From Mycolicibacter kumamotonensis (GTDB lineage Bacteria; Actinomycetota; Actinomycetes; Mycobacteriales; Mycobacteriaceae): DNA of 64,000 nt. Within the stretch, counting starts at the first letter, position 1; each line of letters starts with the position of its first letter. The translations under genes were made by a program, and so were the position numbers. The stretch is taken from positions 112,756 through 176,755 of the forward strand of contig NZ_MVHU01000006.1 in assembly GCF_002086285.1 (NCBI RefSeq), read 5' to 3'. The notes under the pieces were generated by a model. That model did not search any database and was not told where the DNA came from. It saw nothing but the letters and a program-made list of their open reading frames with translations. Of this stretch, positions 54,379 to 62,755 are shown one piece after another.

Positions 54379-55403
54379 GCGACCACATCTTCGATGTGCG
54401 GATCACCGACACCTCGCTGCGTGACGGTAGCCACCACAAGCGTCACCAGTTCACCCCTGAGGAGGTTTCGGCGATCGTCGCGGCGATCGATGCCGCCGGT
54501 GTGCCGGTGATCGAGGTGACTCACGGTGACGGGCTGGGCGGGTCGAGTTTCAACTACGGGTTCTCCAAGACTCCCGATCAGGAGTTGATCAAGCTGGCGG
54601 CGCAGACCGCGCGTGATGCCCGGATCGCGTTTTTGATGCTGCCCGGGGTGGCCACCAAGGAGGACATGAAGGAGGCGCAGGGCAACGGTGGGCAGATCTG
54701 CCGGATCGCCACGCACTGCACCGAGGCCGATGTCTCCATTCAGCACTTCGGTCTGGCCCGCGAGTTGGGGTTGGAGACGGTGGGGTTTTTGATGATGGCC
54801 CACACGGTGTCTCCGGAGAAGCTGGCCGGCCAGGCCCGGATCATGGCTGATGCGGGGTGCCAGTGCGTGTATGTGGTGGATTCGGCTGGTGCGCTGGTGC
54901 TCGAGGGTGTGCGTGATCGGGTGGCGGCGTTGGTCGCCGAACTCGGTGACGACGCTCAGGTGGGTTTTCACGGTCACGAGAACTTGGGGTTGGGTGTGGC
55001 CAACTCGTTGGAGGCGGTGCGTGCCGGGGCCAAGCAGATCGACGGTTCGGTGCGCCGGTTCGGTGCCGGTGCGGGCAATGCTCCGGTTGAGGCGTTGATC
55101 GGGGTGTTCGACAAGGTGGGGATCAAGACCGGTATCGATTTCTTCGACATCGCTGATGCCGCGGAGGACGTGGTGCGCCCGGTGATGCCGGCCGAGTGCG
55201 TGCTGGACCGCAACGCGCTGATCATGGGCTATTCCGGGGTGTATTCCAGCTTCCTCAAGCACGCGGTGCGTCAGGGTGAGCGCTACGGGGTGCCGGCCCA
55301 CGAGTTGTTGCACCGGGCCGGTCAGCGCAAACTGATCGGCGGCCAAGAAGACCAGCTCATCGACATCGCCCTGGAGATCCAGCGGGAGCGAGCCGCGAAA
55401 TAA
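54375..55403 (+). CDS. hsaF: 4-hydroxy-2-oxovalerate aldolase HsaF
   Basis: Metal-dependent class II aldolase (342 aa) of the DRE-TIM family, partner of HsaG; it cleaves 4-hydroxy-2-oxoacids to pyruvate and an aldehyde. Motifs: [32 protein letters not shown] loop, and [20 protein letters not shown]. It overlaps hsaG by 4 bp (ATGA), matches Rv3534c, and shares the T-richer codon use of hsaG. Confidence 0.94.
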   Translation: MSDHIFDVRITDTSLRDGSHHKRHQFTPEEVSAIVAAIDAAGVPVIEVTHGDGLGGSSFNYGFSKTPDQELIKLAAQTARDARIAFLMLPGVATKEDMKEAQGNGGQICRIATHCTEADVSIQHFGLARELGLETVGFLMMAHTVSPEKLAGQARIMADAGCQCVYVVDSAGALVLEGVRDRVAALVAELGDDAQVGFHGHENLGLGVANSLEAVRAGAKQIDGSVRRFGAGAGNAPVEALIGVFDKVGIKTGIDFFDIADAAEDVVRPVMPAECVLDRNALIMGYSGVYSSFLKHAVRQGERYGVPAHELLHRAGQRKLIGGQEDQLIDIALEIQRERAAK

Positions 55404-55410
55404 CCCCCAC

Positions 55411-57330
55411 ATGACGGTGCGGCTGCAGGCCCAGGCGATTCTGGAGCAGCTGGCCGGACCGCAGGCGCGGTTGCGCGACGACCAGTGGGCCGCGATCGAG
55501 GCGCTGGTCGTCGGGCGTCGCCGCGCGCTGGTGGTGCAGCGGACCGGCTGGGGCAAGTCTGCGGTGTATTTCATCGCGGCCAAGCTGCTGCGCGCCGGCG
55601 GACACGGCCCGACGGTGATCGTCTCGCCGCTGCTGGCGTTGATGCGTAACCAGGTCGCCGCCGCCGAACGCGCCGGGGTGCACGCCGCCACCATCAACTC
55701 GTCGAACGTCACCGAGTGGGCTGAGGTGCAACGCCGGGTGACCGCCGGCGAACTCGACGTGTTGCTGGTCAGTCCGGAGCGGCTCAACAACCCCGACTTC
55801 CGCGACGAGGTGTTGCCGGCGCTGGCCGCCAAGGCCGGGCTGGTCGTGGTCGACGAGGCCCACTGCGTATCCGACTGGGGCCACGATTTCCGGCCGGACT
55901 ACCGCCGCATCCGCACCCTGATCGCTGAGCTCGGCGCCGACATCCCGGTCCTGGCCACCACGGCAACCGCCAACGACCGGGTGGTCGCCGATGTCGCCGG
56001 CCAGCTCGGAGTCGGCGGTTCTGACACGCTCGTGCTGCGTGGTGGCCTGGACCGCGAATCGTTGCGGATGTCGGTGGTTCAACCCGGTGGCCCCGCTGCT
56101 CGGGCCGCCTGGATCGGCACTCACCTGGAACAGCTGCCCGGATCCGGGATCGTCTACACGCTCACCGTGGCCCAGGCCCACGATGTGGCCGCCGACCTGC
56201 GCGCGCAGGGGTTCGCAGTGGCCGCCTACACCGGTTCGACCGACTCGGCCGATCGTGAGCAGCTCGAGGCCGATCTGCTGGCCAATCGAGTCAAAGCGCT
56301 GATCGCCACCTCGGCGCTGGGCATGGGATTCGACAAGCCCGACCTGGGGTTCGTCGTCCACCTGGGTGCGCCGTCCTCGCCGATCGCCTACTACCAGCAG
56401 GTCGGCCGTGCCGGGCGCGCCACCACCAGCGCCGAGGTGATCCTGTTGCCCGGTATTGAGGACGCCGACATCTGGCGCTACTTCGCGTCGCTGGCCTTCC
56501 CCCCGGAACCTTTGGTGCGCAAAGTCATCGGCGAACTGTCGCCGGATCAGCCGCTGTCCACACCGGCGCTCGAAGCGCGCGTCGACCTGAATCGGTCGCG
56601 ACTGGAGATGGTGCTCAAGGTCCTCGACGTCGACGGCGCGGTGCGCCGAGTCAAGGGCGGATGGCTGGGCACCGGAGCCCCGTGGACCTACGACGAGCAG
56701 CGCTACCGCAAGCTCGAAGAGCTGCGGCGGGCTGAGCAGCAGGCGATGCTGGACTACCAGGCCACCGACGGCTGCCGGATGAGTTTCCTGCGTGCCCAGC
56801 TCAATGACCCCGAGCTTCAGGAGGGGGAGCGCTGCGGGCGGTGCGACAACTGCGCCGGGCCGCGCTTCGATGCGGCAGTGGATCCCGCCGCTGCCGCGGC
56901 CACCCGTGAGCGGCTGATGCGTCCCGGAGTCGAGATCACGCCGCGCCGGCAGTGGCCGTCGGGCCTGGCGCGGCTCGGCGTCGAAGTCTCCGGCCGGATC
57001 ACCGACGGGCCGGAGCCGGGCCGCGTCATCGGCCGGCTCACCGATCTGGGCTGGGGCGCCCGGCTGCGGCGGCTACTCGACGAGCCGGATCAGCCAGTGC
57101 CCGACGAGGTGGTCCGCGCCGCGGTGAGTGTGCTGGCAGGCTGGCAGTGGCAGACCCGGCCGACCGCGGTGCTGGGCCTGGACTCGTCCACGCACCCGGT
57201 GTTGATCGCCTCGCTGGCCGACCGGCTGGCCGAACTCGGGCGACTGACCCGGCTGGACACCTTGCGGTATGCACCGAGCCGGCGGACCTGCCGGCGGAAA
57301 TCGGCCCGGTGTTGCTGGTCGACGACGTGA
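55411..57330 (+). CDS. RecQ-like ATP-dependent DNA helicase, 3' end frameshifted
   Basis: Superfamily 2 helicase: Q-motif region LRDDQWAAIEALV, Walker A VQRTGWGKSAVYF (about residue 50), DEAH box VVDEAHCVSDWGHDFRPDYRRI, motif III LATTATAN, motif VI YYQQVGRAGRA, and a zinc-binding RecQ-Ct cluster CRMSFLRAQ...CGRCDNC. Actinobacterial homologues continue into a phosphoribosyltransferase-like end. Here the frame leaves that homology near residue 620 (about 57265) and ends SARCCWSTT at 57330, while the expected VLLVDDVTDTGW continues in another frame to 57425. It starts 7 bp after hsaF but is not a steroid gene. Confidence 0.85.
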   Translation: MTVRLQAQAILEQLAGPQARLRDDQWAAIEALVVGRRRALVVQRTGWGKSAVYFIAAKLLRAGGHGPTVIVSPLLALMRNQVAAAERAGVHAATINSSNVTEWAEVQRRVTAGELDVLLVSPERLNNPDFRDEVLPALAAKAGLVVVDEAHCVSDWGHDFRPDYRRIRTLIAELGADIPVLATTATANDRVVADVAGQLGVGGSDTLVLRGGLDRESLRMSVVQPGGPAARAAWIGTHLEQLPGSGIVYTLTVAQAHDVAADLRAQGFAVAAYTGSTDSADREQLEADLLANRVKALIATSALGMGFDKPDLGFVVHLGAPSSPIAYYQQVGRAGRATTSAEVILLPGIEDADIWRYFASLAFPPEPLVRKVIGELSPDQPLSTPALEARVDLNRSRLEMVLKVLDVDGAVRRVKGGWLGTGAPWTYDEQRYRKLEELRRAEQQAMLDYQATDGCRMSFLRAQLNDPELQEGERCGRCDNCAGPRFDAAVDPAAAAATRERLMRPGVEITPRRQWPSGLARLGVEVSGRITDGPEPGRVIGRLTDLGWGARLRRLLDEPDQPVPDEVVRAAVSVLAGWQWQTRPTAVLGLDSSTHPVLIASLADRLAELGRLTRLDTLRYAPSRRTCRRKSARCCWSTT

Positions 57331-57425
57331 CCGACACGGGGTGGACGTTGACGATGGCCGCCCGGCTGTTGCGCGCCGCGGGTGCACCGCAGGTGCTGCC
57401 GTTCGCCCTGGCCAGCGTGAACTGA
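57270..57425 (+). pseudogene. Out-of-frame C-terminal remnant of the RecQ-like gene
   Basis: In this frame the sequence reads EPADLPAEIGPVLLVDDVTDTGWTLTMAARLL in two parts and ends PFALASVN at 57425. The LLVDDVxDTGWT motif is the phosphoribosyl-diphosphate-binding signature found at the end of intact homologues. About 20 expected residues before it seem to be missing, so a short deletion with frameshift is likelier than a single-base error. Confidence 0.65.
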
Positions 57426-57446
57426 AAGCGCGCGTACCGTCGAAAG

Positions 57447-57713
57447 ATGAGCGGAATCACTCGAGCGATCGCGGTCGGCCTGCTCAGCGTGGCCGCCGTC
57501 CTGACACCGGTGGCCAACGCCGCACCGCAATGCGACCAGACCGTCGGCGAATCCATCGACGCGTACCTGAACCGGCATCCGGACGTCCGGGCGGAGCTGG
57601 ACGAACGGGGCAGGCAGGAGGATCCCGGCGCCCCGAATCCGACGCTGTCCTACCTCGAACGGCACCCGCATGTACGGGAGGCGTTGATCACGCTGTCCCA
57701 ACAGTGTGTGTGA
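57447..57713 (+). CDS. Small secreted hemophore-like protein
   Basis: An 88-residue protein with signal peptide (MSGITRAIAVGLLSVAAVLT, cleavage near VANAAP) and a short mature helical domain with two cysteines (PQCDQTV and the penultimate QQCV) plus repeated RHPDVR / RHPHVR motifs. This pattern occurs in mycobacterial hemophore-related and heme-binding small proteins. Its 3' end overlaps the convergent gene at 57688 by 26 bp. The function is not established. Confidence 0.7.
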   Translation: MSGITRAIAVGLLSVAAVLTPVANAAPQCDQTVGESIDAYLNRHPDVRAELDERGRQEDPGAPNPTLSYLERHPHVREALITLSQQCV

Positions 57714-58407
57714 CGAACGGCGACCGGAACACATAGCGACTGGTGGGCACCGTGTCGATATTGAGGTGCGCGCCGAATGCGCTGACACTGGCGACCATCC
57801 GGCCCACCCGATCATGCAGATCGGCTTCGTCGGCCGCGCCGTAGAAGGCGTAGGGATCCGACACGGCTTCGTCGGGGAAGTTCTCCTCGACGATCGCGTC
57901 GATGTGCGGCGCATCGGCGCTGAGCGCACGGACCACCACGTTCTGGGTGTAGCCGAAGGTCGCCTGGGTATCGATCGCGACCTGAGTGTGGTCGATGTGC
58001 CAGCGGTGCAGCCAGGTCGCCTCGTCCAACTCAGCCGGCCGGCGCAGTAGCGCCACGTTGGCCAGCCCCCGGGTACGACGGCCGTCCCCGAGGTCCGGCG
58101 GTGCCATGGGCGTCGATTCGGTCACCAGATATGCCGGCGCCGAATCGGATTCGGCTTCGATCAGGGCGATGGCGGCTCGGGTCGCTTCGCCGTAGTACTG
58201 CTGGGTCCACAGACTGATGACGGCCGCGGCCGGCGGATCCAGCGTCGTCAGGGTCATCATGGAGTCGCGCACCGGTTCGTCGCGCACGTTGACCACGACG
58301 CCCGGCAGTCCCAGATCGAGAAGCTTCGCCGCGACCGGACCGCGCAGATTCTGGCACCACTGGTCGTTGAAATCGGCTGTGCGCGCGACGATCATTACCT
58401 TTTCCAT
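57688..58407 (-). CDS. EthD-type dimeric alpha/beta-barrel protein
   Basis: A 239-residue protein with two ferredoxin-like repeats: the second (EATWLHRWHIDHTQVAIDTQATFGYTQNVVVRAL) is typical of EthD/dimeric alpha-beta barrel proteins. The ATG at 58407 (MEKVMIVARTADFN) is chosen because AAGGAGAC lies upstream. It lies 10 bp after the LLM oxidoreductase gene and is probably the last gene of the IclR-headed minus-strand operon. EthD-like proteins accompany oxidative degradation pathways. Confidence 0.75.
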   Translation of the reverse strand: MEKVMIVARTADFNDQWCQNLRGPVAAKLLDLGLPGVVVNVRDEPVRDSMMTLTTLDPPAAAVISLWTQQYYGEATRAAIALIEAESDSAPAYLVTESTPMAPPDLGDGRRTRGLANVALLRRPAELDEATWLHRWHIDHTQVAIDTQATFGYTQNVVVRALSADAPHIDAIVEENFPDEAVSDPYAFYGAADEADLHDRVGRMVASVSAFGAHLNIDTVPTSRYVFRSPFVTHTVGTA

Positions 58408-58417
58408 CGATGTCTCC

Positions 58418-59350
58418 TTAGGTGGCGGTGCGGAACGCGCCGACGAGTTCGCGAAGCAGATCAGTGGCCCGGCCGATGTCCTTGGGCAGCGAGCAGGTGA
58501 CCCGCACATCGGTGACCCCGGCCGCTATCAGCGCCGGCGCCGAAGCCGCGGTGGCGTCGACGTTCAGGGAGCCGTCCGGGTTCTTGGCGGTCGTGGCGTG
58601 GCCCAGGACCTGCAGGTCAGTCGGATCGCCGCCCAGTGCGGCGATGCGGTCCTTCATCGCTGCGATGGCGCCGGCCGGGTCGCGCATCGCCGGGCCCCAC
58701 GGAATCCAGCCCGATCCGAACCGGGCCAGCCGGCGTGCCACGGCGTCGTTGACGGTGCCGCTCACCCAGATCGGAACCCCAGTGGGCGCAACGGGTTTGG
58801 GCATCTGGTGAATATTGGCGAAGGTCAACTCCGGGGACGTGTAGCTGCTGCGCTGTTGAGTCCACAGCGTCTGACACACCTCCAGGGTGTGGTCCAGGAG
58901 TCGGCCGCGGCGCTCGAACGACAATCCGGCGGCCTCGTACTCCTCGCGCTGCCAGCCGACGCCCACGCCGAGATCCAGCCGCCCACCCGACAGCACATCC
59001 AGGGTGGCCAGCTCCTTGGCCAGCACCGCCGGCCGGCGCAGTGCCGCCAGCAACACCGCAGTGCCCAGCCGGATGCGAGTGGTGGTTGCGGCCAGCGCGG
59101 TCAGCACGATCAGCGGGTCCAGCCACTGGCCGTCGGGACCGGTGGGCTGGCGCCCGCCGGCGATTCCGCCCAGCCGGGGGTCGCCGTACGCATCCGGGTT
59201 CTCGCCGAACACCACGTGGTCAGAGACCACCACCCGATCGACACCCGCCGCGTCCATCGCAGCGCCCAGGGCCAGGGTGGCGCCCCAGTCGTGGCCGGGG
59301 TCATCGGTGAAAGTCTTGAGCTGAAAAGAGATCTGGGGCCGACGGGTCAT
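58418..59350 (-). CDS. LLM-class, probably F420-dependent, oxidoreductase
   Basis: A 310-residue luciferase-like TIM barrel protein. RVVVSDHVVFGENPDAYGD, ATTTRIRLGTAVLLAALRRPAVLAKELATLDVLSGGRLDLGVGVGW (family signature in parts) and PTGVPIWVSG are typical of actinobacterial F420-dependent LLM enzymes. The ATG at 59350 (MTRRPQISFQL) overlaps the upstream SnoaL-like gene by 4 bp. The substrate is unknown; mycobacterial relatives act on ketones, alcohols or sugar phosphates. Confidence 0.85.
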   Translation of the reverse strand: MTRRPQISFQLKTFTDDPGHDWGATLALGAAMDAAGVDRVVVSDHVVFGENPDAYGDPRLGGIAGGRQPTGPDGQWLDPLIVLTALAATTTRIRLGTAVLLAALRRPAVLAKELATLDVLSGGRLDLGVGVGWQREEYEAAGLSFERRGRLLDHTLEVCQTLWTQQRSSYTSPELTFANIHQMPKPVAPTGVPIWVSGTVNDAVARRLARFGSGWIPWGPAMRDPAGAIAAMKDRIAALGGDPTDLQVLGHATTAKNPDGSLNVDATAASAPALIAAGVTDVRVTCSLPKDIGRATDLLRELVGAFRTAT

Positions 59351-59814
59351 GGGCGAACCTGGCGAGCCGGTCGAGTCTCGATGGCGTCGATCGACAGGGT
59401 GCGCACCGCGATCCGCCAACCCTGCTGACCGCGGCGGTAGATGTCGCTGTAGCGCAGGTACCAGACGTGGTCGGTGATCTGGCCGTCATGGGCGATCCAG
59501 TGGTGCGCCACACCGGTGATCGCCCCGCTGGCCACCTCGGCGGTGGGGGAGCCGGTGTAGAACTCGCCGACGATGCCGTGCTGGGTCCGGGCCACCGTGG
59601 ACAGTGCAGACAGGGCGGCCACCACGCCCGCGTGGCCGTTGTGGCGCACGCATGGCTCCAGATGTTCCGGCGGCTTGGGCAGGATCAGTTCGGCGTCAGC
59701 GGTGAACAATTCGGCCACCTCGTCGAAGCGTCGCGCGTCGACATAGCCGGCGTAGCGGTGCACGAGCCCGGACAGTTCCAGCTGAGAGTCAGCGGACAAG
59801 ACCAGCGCGGTCAT
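59347..59814 (-). CDS. SnoaL/NTF2-like protein
   Basis: A 155-residue NTF2-fold protein of the SnoaL-like type: LSGLVHRYAGYVDARRFDEVAELFTADAEL and VWYLRYSDIYRRGQQGWRIAVRTLSID. The ATG at 59814 overlaps the IclR stop by 4 bp (ATGA), which decides it over an in-frame ATG at 59835. Relatives include ring hydroxylase small subunits, dehydratases and isomerases. It is between iclR and LLM genes in one operon. Confidence 0.82.
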   Translation of the reverse strand: MTALVLSADSQLELSGLVHRYAGYVDARRFDEVAELFTADAELILPKPPEHLEPCVRHNGHAGVVAALSALSTVARTQHGIVGEFYTGSPTAEVASGAITGVAHHWIAHDGQITDHVWYLRYSDIYRRGQQGWRIAVRTLSIDAIETRPARQVRP

Positions 59815-60746
59815 GGCGTCGAACCCGACAGCCATGCGGGCTTGCTCCCGCCGAGTTGTGCGGTGAGCGCCTCGGCGGTCCGCAGCAGTCCCCGCGCCCA
59901 TTTGGCGATCTCGGAGTCGGTCAGTGCCCGCTGGGCGTGCAGCGACACCACCATCGCCTGGCGTTGATGGTGGTCGTAGACCGGCGCGGAGATCACGCTG
60001 ATGTCGTGGCGGCCCCGGCCGCCGGCTTCGCCACGCAGATACACCCGCTCGCCGATATCCGAGACCAGCTCACCGAGCAAGGCCCGCAGCTCGTCGGGTA
60101 AGTCGCTGGGCAGGCCCGCCATCAACCCGTAGAGCCGTTGCCCGCCCGGTGTCAGACGCTCGACCAGATACCCGTCGGCGCGGCATTCCTCGACGACGCG
60201 TTGCAGTCGCTCGCTCTCCGAGCGCAGTGGAATGGTGGGTTGGCGGGCCAGCCAATCCTGTAGGGCGAGGTCGTCCCAGAGCACGAACATCAGCCCGACC
60301 GGTGGTGCGAACGGATAGCTCTGGCCGGCTTGGACTCCCAGATGCGCGTGAGGTGCCGCCACCAGGTCCAGCACCGTGATCCGGTCGTCGACCACCGCGC
60401 TGAGCGCAGCCGAGGTGGCGAAATCCGCTGACAGCCGCCGCAGTTGCTCGCGTGCCTCGGGGCCGACCCGCAGCGACTGCTGGGCCGCGCGGCCCAGCGA
60501 GATCAGGCCCGGCCCGAGCCGGTAGGTCTTATCGGGATCGTCTCGGGTCAGATAGCCCGCGTCGGCCAGGGTGTTGGCGATGCCCAGGCAGGTCGGCTTG
60601 GACAGCTCGGTGCGGCGGGCCAATTCGGACAGCCCGAAGCTCTGGTCGGGGTGGCGGGCCAGAAAGTCCAGGATCGCCACCACCCGCTCGGTCGGCGGGG
60701 ACGACCGCACACCCCGTGGAGGCGCGGCTTGTTGAGGCACAGCCAT
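59811..60746 (-). CDS. IclR-family transcriptional regulator
   Basis: A 311-residue IclR regulator: winged helix in PTERVVAILDFLARHPDQSFGLSELARRTELSKPTCLGIANTL (about residues 18-62), followed by the GAF-like effector domain. It heads the minus-strand unit (SnoaL-like, LLM, EthD-like) and is divergent from the DUF1214-SDR-sulfotransferase operon; the perfect palindrome at 60799 lies between them. It probably controls both arms in response to a pathway metabolite. Confidence 0.88.
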   Translation of the reverse strand: MAVPQQAAPPRGVRSSPPTERVVAILDFLARHPDQSFGLSELARRTELSKPTCLGIANTLADAGYLTRDDPDKTYRLGPGLISLGRAAQQSLRVGPEAREQLRRLSADFATSAALSAVVDDRITVLDLVAAPHAHLGVQAGQSYPFAPPVGLMFVLWDDLALQDWLARQPTIPLRSESERLQRVVEECRADGYLVERLTPGGQRLYGLMAGLPSDLPDELRALLGELVSDIGERVYLRGEAGGRGRHDISVISAPVYDHHQRQAMVVSLHAQRALTDSEIAKWARGLLRTAEALTAQLGGSKPAWLSGSTP

Positions 60747-60798
60747 TGCAGCATGCTACCGCGACCGTCTAAAGTCGGTTCGAGATATATACCAGTTC

Positions 60799-60814
60799 GG
60801 TCCAATATTGGACC
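60799..60814. promoter_or_regulatory. Perfect palindrome, candidate IclR operator
   Basis: GGTCCAATATTGGACC is a perfect 16-bp palindrome, 52 bp upstream of the IclR start and 28 bp upstream of the DUF1214 start. Operators of IclR-family proteins often have GGTCCA-type half-sites. Confidence 0.75.
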
Positions 60815-60842
60815 ATTCGAGGATCGAAGAGGTGCTGCAGCG

Positions 60843-61970
60843 ATGTACTCCGAACCCCTTTCGGCCGCGATCGCCGAGGCGGAGAAGCTGGTTGCCGCGG
60901 CCCCGCACATCGAGACCGAAGCCGACCTGCTCGAGGGCCTGCAGTACCTGGCCGGCGGTATCGAGGCATGTGTGCATGCCGCTTTCAACAGCGAGCGCGA
61001 TCACCCGTTCTTGCTGTCGGGCACTGGACCGTTCACCAAGATGGGCCTGGACAACCCCGACACGCTGTACTTCGGCACCGTGGTCCGTCCGGGCAACGAC
61101 TACGTCGTGCAGGGCACCCGGGGAACCACGACCGACCTGAGCTTCCAGCTGCTCGGCGGCGAATACACCGACGACAACGTTCCGGCCAGTGAAGCCGCCT
61201 TCGACGATCGCGAACTTGATGTTGCCGCAGATGGCAGCTTCACCTGGCGCTTTCAGCCCAAGACGCCCGCGCAACTGGTGATCCGCGAGGTCTACAACGA
61301 CTGGGATGCTCAGCGCGGCACCCTCTCGATCGCCCGGGTCGACACAGCGGGCACCGCGCCGCCGCCGCTGACGCCTCAGCTCATCGAGAAGCGTTATGCG
61401 GCAGCGGGAAAGCAGCTGATCAACCGGGTCAAGACCTGGCTGGCGTTTCCGCAGTGGTTCTACCTCAATCTTCCGGTCAACACCATGGTGGCGCCGCGGC
61501 TCACTCCCGGCGGGCTGGCCACCCAGTACTCGTCGGCCGGACACTACGAGTTGCGGCCCGACGAAGCCCTGGTCATCACGTTGCCGGTGACCGATGCGCC
61601 TTACTTGGGTTTCCAGCTGGGCAGCCTGTGGTACATCTCGCTGGACTACATCAACCACCAGACGTCGCTGAACGGCACACAGGCGCAAGCGGATCCGGAT
61701 GGCAAGATCCGGATCGTGGTCTCCGACACCAATCCCGGCGTCACCAACTGGGTCGAGACCCTGGGCCACCGTCGCGGATTCCTGCAGTTCCGGTGGCAGC
61801 GGGTGTCGCGGCAGCTGACCGAGGCGGACGGGCCGACCGTCGAGCTCGTCGATGTCGGCTCGGTGCCGGCGGTATTGCCCTATTTTGACCACAACAAGAT
61901 TTCCGAAGACGACTGGCGGGCGCGTATCGCGCAGCGGCAGCAGCAAATCGCTAACAGAATGCTGGGGTGA
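60843..61970 (+). CDS. DUF1214-domain protein
   Basis: A 375-residue protein. A helical N terminus (YSEPLSAAIAEAEKLVAAAPH) precedes a beta-rich core and the DUF1214-like C-terminal region (WYISLDYINHQTSLNGTQAQADPDGKIRIVVSDTNPGVTNWVETLGHRRGFLQFRW in parts). No signal peptide. DUF1214/DUF1254 proteins have no established biochemical activity. The ATG at 60843 fits the start of homology; longer in-frame extension crosses the IclR operator. It overlaps the SDR gene by 4 bp, so it belongs to the IclR-linked operon. Confidence 0.8.
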   Translation: MYSEPLSAAIAEAEKLVAAAPHIETEADLLEGLQYLAGGIEACVHAAFNSERDHPFLLSGTGPFTKMGLDNPDTLYFGTVVRPGNDYVVQGTRGTTTDLSFQLLGGEYTDDNVPASEAAFDDRELDVAADGSFTWRFQPKTPAQLVIREVYNDWDAQRGTLSIARVDTAGTAPPPLTPQLIEKRYAAAGKQLINRVKTWLAFPQWFYLNLPVNTMVAPRLTPGGLATQYSSAGHYELRPDEALVITLPVTDAPYLGFQLGSLWYISLDYINHQTSLNGTQAQADPDGKIRIVVSDTNPGVTNWVETLGHRRGFLQFRWQRVSRQLTEADGPTVELVDVGSVPAVLPYFDHNKISEDDWRARIAQRQQQIANRMLG

Positions 61971-62755
61971 AGATGACCGGAATGCTTGACGGGAAAGTCG
62001 TCGTGATCAGCGGCGTCGGCCCAGGACTCGGCAGCACCCTGGCGCACCGATTCGCGTCCGAGGGCGCCGATCTGGTGTTGGTCGCACGCAGTGCGGATCG
62101 CCTCGAGGAGGTGGCTAAGGAGGTCGTCGCCACCGGGCGGCGTGCACTGGCGGTGCCGGCCGACATCACCGACGACGATCAGGTCGCCAACCTGGTGAAG
62201 GCCGCCACCGCCGAGTACGACCACATCGACGTGCTGATCAACAACGCTTTCCGGGTGCCGTCGATGAAACCGTTGGCGCAGACCACCTTTCAACATATTA
62301 GGGACGCCATCGAGCTCAGCGGGCTCGGCGCACTGCGCCTGACCCAGGGCTTCACCGCCGCGCTGGCCGAGGCCAACGGCTCAATCGTCAACTTGAATTC
62401 GATGGTGATCCGGCACTCGCAGCCCAAATACGGCGCTTACAAGATGGCCAAGGCCGCACTGCTGGCGATGTCGCAGTCGTTGGCCTCCGAACTCGGAGAG
62501 CAGGGCATCCGGGTTAACTCCGTTGCACCCGGCTACATCTGGGGCGAGACCCTGCAGAGCTACTTCGCCCACCAGGCCGGCAAGTACGGCACCACCGTCG
62601 AACAGATCTACGCCGCCACCGCCGCGAACTCCGACCTGAAGCGCCTGCCCACCGAGGATGAGGTGGCCTCGGCGGTGCTGTTCCTGGCCAGCGACCTGGC
62701 CAGCGGCATCAGCGGCCAGGTCCTCGATGTCAACTGCGGGGAGTACCACAACTGA
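61967..62755 (+). CDS. Short-chain dehydrogenase in the IclR-linked operon
   Basis: A 262-residue SDR: VVVISGVGPGLGSTLAHRFASEGADLVLVAR (cofactor loop), INNAFRVPS in place of NNAG, catalytic Ser in NLNSMVIRHSQ and Tyr/Lys in YGAYKMAKAALLAM, and a C-terminal GQVLDVNCGEYHN. GTG at 61967 overlaps the previous stop; an ATG at 61973 is the alternative. It probably oxidises an alcohol in the same pathway as the sulfotransferase-like protein that follows (1-base overlap). Confidence 0.85.
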   Translation: MKMTGMLDGKVVVISGVGPGLGSTLAHRFASEGADLVLVARSADRLEEVAKEVVATGRRALAVPADITDDDQVANLVKAATAEYDHIDVLINNAFRVPSMKPLAQTTFQHIRDAIELSGLGALRLTQGFTAALAEANGSIVNLNSMVIRHSQPKYGAYKMAKAALLAMSQSLASELGEQGIRVNSVAPGYIWGETLQSYFAHQAGKYGTTVEQIYAATAANSDLKRLPTEDEVASAVLFLASDLASGISGQVLDVNCGEYHN

